The notes under the pieces were generated by a model. That model worked only from the letters and a program-made list of their open reading frames with translations. It was not told where the DNA came from and did no database searches. DNA of 64,000 nucleotides from an uncultured Alphaproteobacteria bacterium (GTDB taxonomy: Bacteria > Pseudomonadota > Alphaproteobacteria > HIMB59 > GCA-002718135): positions 1-64,000 of the forward strand of contig CACGGX010000001.1 of NCBI GenBank assembly GCA_902572735.1. Direction: 5' to 3'. Shown here one piece after another: positions 1-8,708 of this stretch; the first letter of the stretch is position 1; every line of letters starts with the position of its first letter. A program made the translations under genes and the position numbers.

Positions 1-1411
1 CAACCAGGGAAACAGCTGGATGTTTTGCAACAACATTCTCCACTTCCACAGATGAAATATTTTCTCCGCCAGAAATTATAATATCTTTCGATCTATCTTT
101 TATTTGAATATATCCGTCAGGATAAACAACAGCTAAATCACCAGAGTGAAACCATCCTTTTTTCATGGATGTTTCAGTCGCCTCTTTATTTTTGTAATAT
201 CCTTTCATCACAACATTTCCTCGAATTAAAATCTCTCCCATGGTTTCTCCATCCATTGGAACTTTTTCATAGGTCTCTGGATCTGCGACACAAACTTCTT
301 CAGTGTTTGGATAACGAACACCTTGTCTTGCTTTAATATCAGCTTTTTTAGATTTTGATTGTGACTCCCATTCTTCATTCCAAGCGCATTGAAGAATATG
401 GCCGTATGTTTCAGTTAATCCATATACATGCATAACTTCAAAACCTAAGTTATCCATCTTTTCAAGAATTGCACTCGTTGGTGGAGCTCCAGCAGTTAAT
501 ACATATACTTTATGATTTATTTCTTTTTTATCTTTCTCATCTGCATTAGCAATTAAACTTAAAACTATAGGAGCGCCTCCGAAATGAGTTACCTTATATT
601 TATCTATTAAGTTATAGATATCTTTTGCAACAATATATCTGCAGCAAATAATCTTTGCATGTATTAAAGCAGCTGTCCAAGGATAGCCCCATCCGTTACA
701 GTGGAACATTGGAACGGTATATAGAAATGTTAATTTATTGGGCATGTTCCATGCCGTAACACTTCCTGTTGACATTAAATATGATCCACGGTGGTGATAT
801 ACAACACCTTTTGGTTTACCAGTTGTGCCTGATGTATAGCTTAGTGAGATTGCTTGCCATTCATCTTCAGGTAAAGACCAATTAAAATTATCATCACCGG
901 TTTGTAAAAATTCTTCATATGTCATTTCTCCAATTTTTTCACCCTCACCATCTTTAAAAACTGCCTGATCATCATGAATATCAATAATAGGAATATTCTT
1001 TCCATATATTTGCAAAGCTTTTTTCATTGTAGGTGAAAATTGAGTATCAGTTATAAGAAGTTTTGCATCACTATGATCTAGAATATACGCAATTGTTTCT
1101 GCATCAAGTCTGGTATTGATCGTATTAATAACGCCACCAGTCATTGGGATAGAATAATGTGCTTCGAATAATTCTGGGGTATTTGCCGCTATGATTGAAA
1201 CGGTACTTCCTTTTGTAATTCCTTTTTTTGCTAATGCACTAGCAAACTTGGTACATCGATTATAGGTTTCAAGCCAAGTGTAACTTCTTTTTCCATAAAC
1301 TAAAGAGTCATAGTTTGGATAAATATCTTTCACGCGAGTTATAAAACTTAATGGTGATAGTGGAACAAAATTGGCTGAATTTTTATCTAGGTTTGTATCA
1401 AAATTACTCAT
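1..1411 (-). CDS. Acyl-CoA synthetase (AMP-forming), C-terminus cut by window edge
   Basis: ANL-superfamily ligase that activates a carboxylic acid to its CoA thioester through an acyl-adenylate. About 470 residues are visible from the ATG at 1411; the last part of the C-terminal lid lies outside the window. The P-loop YTSGTTGKPKG is near residues 192-202, followed by the HHRGS motif, then GLTETYG, and a late block with SGDLA, DRSKDIIISGGENIS. The HHRG-type motif is common in medium-chain and DmdB-like (methylmercaptopropionate) ligases, but sequence alone does not settle the substrate. The next gene downstream of its start is a beta-oxidation enzyme on the same strand, which fits fatty-acid or short-acid catabolism. 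Confidence 0.85.
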   Translation of the reverse strand, partial: MSNFDTNLDKNSANFVPLSPLSFITRVKDIYPNYDSLVYGKRSYTWLETYNRCTKFASALAKKGITKGSTVSIIAANTPELFEAHYSIPMTGGVINTINTRLDAETIAYILDHSDAKLLITDTQFSPTMKKALQIYGKNIPIIDIHDDQAVFKDGEGEKIGEMTYEEFLQTGDDNFNWSLPEDEWQAISLSYTSGTTGKPKGVVYHHRGSYLMSTGSVTAWNMPNKLTFLYTVPMFHCNGWGYPWTAALIHAKIICCRYIVAKDIYNLIDKYKVTHFGGAPIVLSLIANADEKDKKEINHKVYVLTAGAPPTSAILEKMDNLGFEVMHVYGLTETYGHILQCAWNEEWESQSKSKKADIKARQGVRYPNTEEVCVADPETYEKVPMDGETMGEILIRGNVVMKGYYKNKEATETSMKKGWFHSGDLAVVYPDGYIQIKDRSKDIIISGGENISSVEVENVVAKHPAVSLV

Positions 1412-1449
1412 CTGTTTTCTAAAAGGATCAAATACTACAAGAAATTAAT

Positions 1450-3684
1450 TTAATTTACTAATGGTTTTCCAGTTTCAAGTGTATGTTTTATTCGCTCTTG
1501 AGTTTTAGGCATCTGGATAAGTCTCATGAAAGCTTCTAACTCAAGATTATAAAGATCATCTTCGCTTAATTCATTATCAATATTTGTATTTCCACCACTA
1601 AGTACAAAAGCAATTTGCTTACCTACTTCTAATCCGTGGTCTAAAATTTTATTTTCATTAAATAGTGCTTCAAGTTTTTCAAACATTTTATCTCTGACAG
1701 CACTACCGCCTAAATTAAATTTAGGTTGAGATGGTTTTTCATACCCTCCCTCAATATTATTTAATAAATCGATAGCCGTTGATAATTGTCTATCTCTATT
1801 TATTACCACCTTATCCTTTTCTAAAAAGAATTGATTTGGCAGCGCTTCATTTGGTGAGGTAGCTGTAATAGCATAACCAATAAGATCAAAAACTTTCATA
1901 GACGCATGTTCAGAATTTTCTTTACCTTCTGGAGTTTGTAACCAGCGCCACAGCATTTCTTTACAACCCCCACCAGCAGGAATGAGTCCAACTAAAGATT
2001 CAACTAGTCCAAGAACAACATTTGTATGAGCAACGTTATAATCACAATGCAATACCACTTCAAAACCCCCGCCAATAGCAAGCCCTGATGGCGCAGCAAT
2101 AAAAGGCTTTTCTGCATATTTTATTGTTTTACACGTTTGTTGGAAATCAATTATAAATTTTTCAATGTTAGACCATTCATTATTTTTAGCAAATTCCATG
2201 ACATAATTTAAATTTACACCAGCAGAAAATTGCATTGCATCATTAATCACAATTGTGCTTTTATTATTTTGAGCAGCTTCTTTTAAAGCTAACATAGAGT
2301 CAGTATCTAAAGCGTTTGCCTTAGTAGTAAATTCAACAACCTGATATGATGAAGCATTTTTAATATTAGCAGAAGGGTTCTCAAAAGTTTTTTGTAAATT
2401 TAACGATCTTAAATTATCAATACTTGAATCTAAATATCCAGGTCTTTTATTAAATTCAAAAACTCCCTTTAGATCTTTAAAGAAGTTAATATCAGTATTT
2501 TGATCAATAAAATTTTTTGTATCAATATTTGAAAGCATTTCAAAAGGGCCAACAGTCCAATTAAAACCTAATCTTAGTGCATCATCTATGTCTATATATT
2601 TTGATGATACATCAGGGATTAAATATGCAGCATACCTAATTACTTTTGTCAGAATTGATTTTGCATATTCACCGTATTTGTCTTTTCTTTGAATGAGTTT
2701 ATTTATGTCAATTTTATCTCCCATACCTAAATTAATTTTCTGACTTGGGTGATACTCGCCAGTTTCTAAATTAATTGCTTCAAGAATTTTTTTACCATCA
2801 GATTTATTCATTCTATAAAAACCACCCTTACCTTTTCTTCCTGTATACCCAGTTTCAATAAGTTTTGTGACCAATGGAATTTCTTGTGCAACCTCGTGGA
2901 AAGGATCTTCTTTTGGGAGTTCTTTGATAAAACTTTTTAGAACATCAGCCATCAAATCAATACCGATTAAATCGTATAGTCCAAAAATTCCAGTCTTTGG
3001 GATACCCATAGGTCTTCCAAATACAGCATCGGCCTCTTCAATTGATATCTTCATTTTAAAAGCTTCAGTCATAGCAACTTGCATTGCATAAACTCCAATT
3101 CTGTTTCCGATAAATCCTGGAGTGTCGTTACAAATAATTACACCTTTACCAAGCTTTTCATCACAAAATTGTTTTAATAAATTTATTTTTTCAATGTCAT
3201 TAACTTCTTCAGTTACTATCTCAAGCAATGCCATATAACGAACTGGGTTAAAAAAATGAGTAATGCAAAAATTTTTTTTCATTTCATCTGACATATTTGC
3301 AGATAAGATTTTCAATGGAATTGTAGATGTATTAGATGAAATTATAGAATTGTTCTTTCTTGTAGTCTGAATTTTATCATAAATGTTATGTTTAATATCT
3401 ATTCTCTCAACAACAGCCTCCACAACCCAATCAGCTTCTGCAACTTCATTAAAGTCATCCTCAATATTTCCAACCTTAATTAATTCTGCTTTGTTTTTTT
3501 CTACTAAAAGTGGGGGTCGTGATTTTTTAATTCTTTCTTTAGCGTTTTCTGTAATTTGGTTTCTAGATCCTTCTTTTGAAGGTAAGTCTAGAAGTGTAAC
3601 ATCAATATTAGCATTTGCTATTTGGGCTGCGATTCCACTGCCCATAGTGCCAGATCCTATTACTACTACTTTTTTAATATTCAT
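1450..3684 (-). CDS. 3-hydroxyacyl-CoA dehydrogenase / enoyl-CoA hydratase, FadN-like
   Basis: Two-function beta-oxidation enzyme of 744 residues. The N-terminal half is an NAD-dependent 3-hydroxyacyl-CoA dehydrogenase: GSGTMGSGIA dinucleotide-binding loop at 10-19, SSNTSTIPL near 116, HFFNPVRYM near 143 and NDTPGFIGNRIG near 185. The C-terminal part is a crotonase-type hydratase with FSAGVNL and AIGGGFEVVLHCD. This order (dehydrogenase first, hydratase last) matches FadN-type proteins and is the reverse of E. coli FadB. It sits 38 bp upstream of the acyl-CoA ligase in the same direction, so both probably act on CoA esters. No thiolase is present in the window. Confidence 0.88.
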   Translation of the reverse strand: MNIKKVVVIGSGTMGSGIAAQIANANIDVTLLDLPSKEGSRNQITENAKERIKKSRPPLLVEKNKAELIKVGNIEDDFNEVAEADWVVEAVVERIDIKHNIYDKIQTTRKNNSIISSNTSTIPLKILSANMSDEMKKNFCITHFFNPVRYMALLEIVTEEVNDIEKINLLKQFCDEKLGKGVIICNDTPGFIGNRIGVYAMQVAMTEAFKMKISIEEADAVFGRPMGIPKTGIFGLYDLIGIDLMADVLKSFIKELPKEDPFHEVAQEIPLVTKLIETGYTGRKGKGGFYRMNKSDGKKILEAINLETGEYHPSQKINLGMGDKIDINKLIQRKDKYGEYAKSILTKVIRYAAYLIPDVSSKYIDIDDALRLGFNWTVGPFEMLSNIDTKNFIDQNTDINFFKDLKGVFEFNKRPGYLDSSIDNLRSLNLQKTFENPSANIKNASSYQVVEFTTKANALDTDSMLALKEAAQNNKSTIVINDAMQFSAGVNLNYVMEFAKNNEWSNIEKFIIDFQQTCKTIKYAEKPFIAAPSGLAIGGGFEVVLHCDYNVAHTNVVLGLVESLVGLIPAGGGCKEMLWRWLQTPEGKENSEHASMKVFDLIGYAITATSPNEALPNQFFLEKDKVVINRDRQLSTAIDLLNNIEGGYEKPSQPKFNLGGSAVRDKMFEKLEALFNENKILDHGLEVGKQIAFVLSGGNTNIDNELSEDDLYNLELEAFMRLIQMPKTQERIKHTLETGKPLVN

Positions 3685-3788
3685 GTGAGTTCTATAAAGG
3701 TGAGCTTATATAAGAAAAATTTGCCGTATGAAAATAATTTAAGCATAAGGGTGGAAATTAATATAAATATCTCTTATAGGCGCGCAAA

Positions 3789-5171
3789 ATGAAAAAAAAT
3801 CCTTCAAGAAATGTCCATTTTTCAAAAGGACCTAGTGAGATTTTAGATGCAATTAATACGTCTATAGATATCGATCAACGTCTTTATAAAGAAGATATAA
3901 TTGGGTCAATAGCGCATGCTAGAATGCTCGGTAAACAAAAAATAATAAATAAAAAAGAACAAAGTGCAATAGTCTCTGGACTTAAAGCAATTGAAAGAGA
4001 TATTGAAAAAAACAAGGTCGTATTTTCAAAAAAACTTGAAGATATTCATATGAACATTGAAAGTTTATTATTTAAGAAAATTGGAAAAATTGCAGGAAAG
4101 CTACATACTGCAAGATCTAGAAATGATCAGGTAGTAACTGATTTAAAATTATGGGTTAAAAAAGAATCTAAAATTTTAGATAGTGAACTAAAAAAATTTC
4201 AGAGAACTTTAATTAATATTGCAACAAAAAATACTGAAACAATCATGCCAGGTTACACTCATTTACAGATTGCTCAACCAATAACATTGGCTCATCATGT
4301 TTTAGCTTACGTTGAAATGATTGGTAGAGACAGAACAAGACTTGAAGATTGTTTATATCGTCTTAATGAAAATCCATTAGGTGCAGCTGCACTTGCAGGG
4401 ACTTCTTTTCCTATTGATAGAAAATATACAACTAAAGAGTTGGGATTTAGAGAGCCAACAAAAAATGCTATGGACACTGTCTCAGATAGAGACTTTGTAA
4501 TAGAATTTTTATTTGTTCTATCACTAATTGCTGTTCATTTATCAAAAATAGCAGAGGAAATAGTACTGTGGTCAAATCAACAATTTAATTTTATCAATTT
4601 ACCAGATGATCTTTCAACTGGTAGTTCAATTATGCCTCAGAAAAAAAACCCAGATGGTGCAGAGCTTGTTAGAGGAAAAACAAGTATTATCATTAGTAAT
4701 TTAAGTTCAATGCTTAATATTATTAAAGGGTTACCACTTTCTTATAGTAAAGACTTACAAGACGATAAACAAATAACATTTAATTCATACGACAATGTTT
4801 CTTTGTGTATAAAAGTTATGAATGAAATTTTATCAAAATCTACATTCAACAAAACTAGAATGAAAGAGTTGATTGATAATTCAAATGCAACCGCTACCGA
4901 TTTGGCTAATTGGTTGGTTCAAAATCTTAGATATTCATTTAGAGATGCTTATGTTGTTACAGGAAAGATTGTTTCTTATTGTTCAAAACAAGATAGAAAC
5001 ATAGATTCATTATCTCTTGGAGAATTAAAAAAATTTGACAAAAATATAACAGCTGACGCAAAAAAAGTGCTATCAACTACTAACAGTGTTAAATCAAAAT
5101 CAAGTTTTGGGGGTACGGCTCCTGAAATTACTAAAAAAATGATAAAACTTGTTATAAAAAAATACTTATAA
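3789..5171 (+). CDS. argH: Argininosuccinate lyase
   Basis: Last step of arginine synthesis: splits argininosuccinate into arginine and fumarate; cytoplasmic homotetramer. 460 residues, the usual length. Signs of the fumarase/aspartase superfamily are HTARSRNDQ at 106-114, MPGYTHLQIAQP near 153-164 and the signature loop GSSIMPQKKNPDGAEL at 278-293 with the catalytic serine. It is first in a tight group with lptM and lysA; its TAA stop shares one base with the next ATG. The 104 bp gap to the divergent fadN-like gene must hold both promoters, but I see no clear consensus boxes. Confidence 0.97.
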   Translation: MKKNPSRNVHFSKGPSEILDAINTSIDIDQRLYKEDIIGSIAHARMLGKQKIINKKEQSAIVSGLKAIERDIEKNKVVFSKKLEDIHMNIESLLFKKIGKIAGKLHTARSRNDQVVTDLKLWVKKESKILDSELKKFQRTLINIATKNTETIMPGYTHLQIAQPITLAHHVLAYVEMIGRDRTRLEDCLYRLNENPLGAAALAGTSFPIDRKYTTKELGFREPTKNAMDTVSDRDFVIEFLFVLSLIAVHLSKIAEEIVLWSNQQFNFINLPDDLSTGSSIMPQKKNPDGAELVRGKTSIIISNLSSMLNIIKGLPLSYSKDLQDDKQITFNSYDNVSLCIKVMNEILSKSTFNKTRMKELIDNSNATATDLANWLVQNLRYSFRDAYVVTGKIVSYCSKQDRNIDSLSLGELKKFDKNITADAKKVLSTTNSVKSKSSFGGTAPEITKKMIKLVIKKYL

Positions 5172-5356
5172 TGATCAGATTAATATTATTATCATTTTTG
5201 TTGTTTACTTTTAGCTGTGGTAAAGTTGGTCCTTTAAGTTTACCAGAAGATCAAGTAGACAAATCGGTAATTACATATCCATGTGATGAAGCCTGTTTAG
5301 AGAAATTAGAAGAAGAGAAAAAACGTCAACAATCCGTTATTATAAACACTGAATAA
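5171..5356 (+). CDS. lptM: Small LptM-like outer-membrane lipoprotein
   Basis: Predicted 61-residue lipoprotein. The N-terminus is a short hydrophobic signal ending in a lipobox-like LFTFSCGKVGPLSLP, where Cys16 would be lipidated. The CGKVGPL sequence after the cysteine is typical of the YifL/LptM family, which helps mature the LPS translocon LptD in Enterobacteria. The place between argH and lysA is also where this family is commonly found. The rest of the protein is charged and contains two further Cys (in the CDEAC region). It overlaps argH by one base and abuts lysA with no gap, so expression is coupled. The function is inferred from family and context. Confidence 0.75.
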   Translation: MIRLILLSFLLFTFSCGKVGPLSLPEDQVDKSVITYPCDEACLEKLEEEKKRQQSVIINTE

Positions 5357-6598
5357 ATGCTCACTTATAAAAATAATGAACCGTATATTGAGGGTACTTC
5401 TTTATATGACTTAGTTAAAGTATGTCAGACACCTTTTTATGTGTATTCACAAGAAAAAATTATTAATCAAGTTAATAAAACTAAAGAAATTTTAGGTAAC
5501 AATATTTTTTATTCAATTAAGTCTAATTCAAATCAAGCTATTTTGAAATTAATGAACTCGTTAGATATTGGAGCAGATGTAGTGTCAGTTGGTGAATTAA
5601 AAAGAGCTTTGGAAGCTGGTTTCAATCCAAATAAAATAATTTTTGAAGGTGTTGGAAAATCTGATCAAGACTTACTCTATGCTATACATAAAAATATACG
5701 TTTAATTAATACTGAATCTTTAGAAGAAATAAAACTTCTCGATAATTTAGCAAATGAAAAAAATAAAATCGTTGATATTGGTGTTAGACTTAATCCAGAT
5801 GTTGATGGTGAAACTTTAAGTAAAATTTCAACAGGAAAAAAAACTGATAAGTTTGGTATAGAATTCGATAACATAGATAAAATTATCAAATTAGTTAAAA
5901 GTTGCAAAAGTTTAAATTTAATTGGTATTAGCTGTCATATTGGAAGTCAAATTAGTAAAAATGAGGCTTATAAAAATACATTTTCTCAAATGAAAATGGC
6001 TGCAGATAAATTTATTGAATCAAGCATTAATATTAAACATGTAGATTTGGGAGGGGGTTTTCATGTTAAATATGAAGATTCTGATCCTGACTTTAATATC
6101 AAGAAGGTAAAAGAAGAGCTTGATAATTGTTTTACGCAAACAAACTACGAATTATCGTTTGAGCCTGGTCGGTATTTAATTGCTGAGGCTGGAGTTACAG
6201 TTACCTCTATTCTTACAATTAAGAATAATGGAGGTATAAATTATTTAATTGTTGATGCTGGTATGAATACATTGATACGTCCAGCAATGTACGGTGCACA
6301 TCATGAAATATCAGCGATAAATGTAAACTCAGAGGAATTTATGGATTATGCTATTGCTGGTCCTATTTGTGAAAGTTCAGATGTTTTTTTAAAAAATATT
6401 AAAATGGCTAAACAAAAAATTGGTAATCTACTAGTTATAAAAAATACTGGAGCCTATGGAAAAGTAATGTCTTCAAACTATAACTCTAGACCACTGCCCT
6501 CTGAAATTTTAGTACACAATGATAATTATGCAGTTATTTATTCTCCAGAGAAAATTGAGAAAACAATTGAAGCTGATATTATTCCTAGCTGGTTGTAA
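5357..6598 (+). CDS. lysA: Diaminopimelate decarboxylase
   Basis: PLP enzyme that decarboxylates meso-diaminopimelate to lysine. 413 residues. The fold-type III barrel carries the PLP lysine in FYSIKSNSNQ (Lys55), then HIGSQI, the GGGF phosphate-binding turn and FEPGRYL; the C-terminal part holds GPICESSD, which supplies the active-site Cys from the other subunit. It starts directly after the lptM stop and ends one base before the stop of the convergent zinc-ribbon gene, leaving no room for a separate terminator. Confidence 0.97.
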   Translation: MLTYKNNEPYIEGTSLYDLVKVCQTPFYVYSQEKIINQVNKTKEILGNNIFYSIKSNSNQAILKLMNSLDIGADVVSVGELKRALEAGFNPNKIIFEGVGKSDQDLLYAIHKNIRLINTESLEEIKLLDNLANEKNKIVDIGVRLNPDVDGETLSKISTGKKTDKFGIEFDNIDKIIKLVKSCKSLNLIGISCHIGSQISKNEAYKNTFSQMKMAADKFIESSINIKHVDLGGGFHVKYEDSDPDFNIKKVKEELDNCFTQTNYELSFEPGRYLIAEAGVTVTSILTIKNNGGINYLIVDAGMNTLIRPAMYGAHHEISAINVNSEEFMDYAIAGPICESSDVFLKNIKMAKQKIGNLLVIKNTGAYGKVMSSNYNSRPLPSEILVHNDNYAVIYSPEKIEKTIEADIIPSWL

Positions 6599-7042
6599 CT
6601 AATTTAAAGTATTGTGTATAATTTTCGCTAAGTCTGAAATTATCAAATTTAAATTAAAGAAGAATTCCCTAATATAGAAATCAATAATAATAAAAGTATT
6701 TACACCGTAGGATCGATAAATCCATATTGCTAAAATTACAACTATAGCTAGAATAATTACTATAGTTGAATTAATAACACTTGGTTTTTCTTGTCTTACA
6801 ACTGTACTTGGTAAATTTCTGACTGGACCTTTTTCTAATTTTTCTTTTTGTTTATTATTATTTAAATTTTGATCTAATTCTTCTTTTTTTGTAGATGGGA
6901 CTGATGATGTAATGTCAGTATCATCTAATTCTTGAAACCATTGATGATTACAATTTGCGCATTCAACCATTCTACCATTTGGTTTAAGATCTGCAGAATT
7001 TACTAAATACTTGAACTCACAATTAGAGCAAACAATGAACAT
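6599..7042 (-). CDS. Zinc-ribbon single-pass membrane protein (MJ0042-type)
   Basis: 147 residues. The N-terminus is a zinc ribbon with Cys5, Cys8, Cys28 and Cys31 (CSNC and CANC knuckles), the MJ0042/zinc_ribbon_5 pattern found in many alphaproteobacterial proteins with a C-terminal DUF3426-like part. A charged linker rich in Lys, Gln and Asn follows, then one clear transmembrane segment around residues 91-108 (STIVIILAIVVILAIWIY) and a short hydrophobic tail. The function is unknown. Relatives often lie beside ftsEX or aspartate kinase genes, but here the neighbours are lysA and plsC, so context gives no clear role. Confidence 0.7.
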   Translation of the reverse strand: MFIVCSNCEFKYLVNSADLKPNGRMVECANCNHQWFQELDDTDITSSVPSTKKEELDQNLNNNKQKEKLEKGPVRNLPSTVVRQEKPSVINSTIVIILAIVVILAIWIYRSYGVNTFIIIDFYIREFFFNLNLIISDLAKIIHNTLN

Positions 7043-7092
7043 AAATTATATATAGATCAGTCAGGCTAGTATATAAAACAAAATCATTAAGT

Positions 7093-7800
7093 ATGTTAAT
7101 TTTAAAAAGTATAATATTTTATATTTCCTTGGTTATATGGACTGTGTTGATGGGTATTGTATGTTTACCTTTTCTCTTATTACCAAGTTATTTACTTAAA
7201 TATCCAACAAAACTTTGGATACGTGTTATTTTTGTTTTTCTTAATCTTATATGTAATATTAAACATAAAATTGAGGGTTTAGAAAATATTCCAAATGAAA
7301 GTGTCTTAATTGCGTCTAAACATCAGTCCGCATTTGAAACACTCGCACTCTACTACTATTTAAAAGATTGTTTCTTTGTCCATAAAAGAGAGCTTTTCTT
7401 TATACCAATTTTTGGACAATATTTATTCAAGTCTAATATGGTTGCGATTAATAGAGATGGTGGAACAAAAGCTATGAGAGATATGTTGCAAAAAGTTCAA
7501 TCAAAATTATCTTTTGGATCTTCAATTATTATTTTCCCCGAAGGAACAAGAAAGCTGCCTGGTAGTAAACCTGATTATAAGACAGGTTTTATTGGAATTT
7601 ATAATCATACAAAAAGAAAAATCCTTCCTGTAGCTTTAAATTCAGGTTTATGTTGGCCAAAACAATCATGGGTATTAGAAAAAGGATTAATTACTATAAA
7701 ATTTTTACCGACAATTGATGAAGGTTTGGATAAAAAAGTTTTATTAAACGAAGTTCAAAATAGAATAGAAACTGCTTCAAATTTATTATTGGATAACTAA
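7093..7800 (+). CDS. plsC: 1-acyl-sn-glycerol-3-phosphate acyltransferase family
   Basis: Membrane-bound acyltransferase of phospholipid synthesis that adds the second acyl chain to lysophosphatidate. 235 residues with an N-terminal hydrophobic segment (about 5-35). The catalytic block reads KHQSAFET (His77, Glu82), so it is HX4E, not the standard HX4D; FPEGTRK at 149-155 is the substrate-binding block. The HX4E form is frequent in alphaproteobacterial PlsC-like proteins. Its 3' end overlaps the convergent tyrC stop by four bases. The preferred lysolipid cannot be told from sequence. Confidence 0.87.
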   Translation: MLILKSIIFYISLVIWTVLMGIVCLPFLLLPSYLLKYPTKLWIRVIFVFLNLICNIKHKIEGLENIPNESVLIASKHQSAFETLALYYYLKDCFFVHKRELFFIPIFGQYLFKSNMVAINRDGGTKAMRDMLQKVQSKLSFGSSIIIFPEGTRKLPGSKPDYKTGFIGIYNHTKRKILPVALNSGLCWPKQSWVLEKGLITIKFLPTIDEGLDKKVLLNEVQNRIETASNLLLDN

Positions 7801-8708
7801 TTCTTTTCTGTGGGATCAAAAGTTCCTGCTTGACCAATCTCTTCAATAATTTTTCTAATTTCTTTTGATTTTATAAATTTTTCTTCCAAATATTTTAAAT
7901 CATTATTTCTTATTGCTTTTTGATAAGTAAGCAGATCTTCACTGAAACGACCAAGCATTTCTAAAACGGCTTCTTTATTTTTTTCATAAACATCACGCCA
8001 CATTACTGGATCACTACCTGCCAATCTTGTGAAATCTCTAAAACCTGCAGCTGAATACTTAATTACTTCATCTTTCATTTGAGATTCAAGCTCTGTTGCA
8101 GTTCCTACGACAGAATATGCAATGAGTTGTGGAATATGAGATGTCATAGCTAGTACTCTGTCATGACGTTTAGGTTCCATGATTTCTATATTCATTCCAA
8201 ATGACTCCCAAATATCTGAAATTGATCTTGTTATCTCACTCTGAGTTTCTATTGGGGTCAAAATACAATACCTATTCTCAAACAGCTTTGCGAAACCAAA
8301 TTCTGGTCCACTTTTCTCTAATCCAGCAATAGGGTGAGCAGGAACAAATAAAATTTTTTTATTATTAATTGATTCTTTAAAATCTTCTATAACACTTACT
8401 TTTGTTGAACCAACATCTGTTACTAGTGTTGTTTCATTAACATAACTATTCAATTGCTTAAATATATCCCTATATGAACTCAAAGGCGTACAAATAAAAA
8501 TAATATCAAATTGTTGATTATATTTATTTAAATCACTCTCTATTGCATCCACAAGATTTAAATTTTTTGAAATATTTACTACCTCAATATCTCTATCAAT
8601 AGCAAAAATTTTTTTTGATAATTGTTTTTCCTTTAGCGCCCTCGCTATGGATGATCCAATTAATCCCATACCAATGACCAGAGCTGAATCATACGTTATT
8701 TTAGACAT
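7797..8708 (-). CDS. tyrC: Prephenate/arogenate dehydrogenase
   Basis: Oxidative decarboxylation of prephenate or arogenate on the way to tyrosine. 303 residues with the Rossmann loop GMGLIGSSIA at 13-22, DVGSTK in the middle and HPIAGLEKSGPEFG, where the His and Gly-rich stretch form the active site. It overlaps the 3' end of the chorismate mutase-HisC gene by eight bases, so both are translated from one message. The pair supplies consecutive steps (chorismate to prephenate, oxidation, transamination). Choice between prephenate and arogenate is not visible. Confidence 0.92.
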   Translation of the reverse strand: MSKITYDSALVIGMGLIGSSIARALKEKQLSKKIFAIDRDIEVVNISKNLNLVDAIESDLNKYNQQFDIIFICTPLSSYRDIFKQLNSYVNETTLVTDVGSTKVSVIEDFKESINNKKILFVPAHPIAGLEKSGPEFGFAKLFENRYCILTPIETQSEITRSISDIWESFGMNIEIMEPKRHDRVLAMTSHIPQLIAYSVVGTATELESQMKDEVIKYSAAGFRDFTRLAGSDPVMWRDVYEKNKEAVLEMLGRFSEDLLTYQKAIRNNDLKYLEEKFIKSKEIRKIIEEIGQAGTFDPTEKN

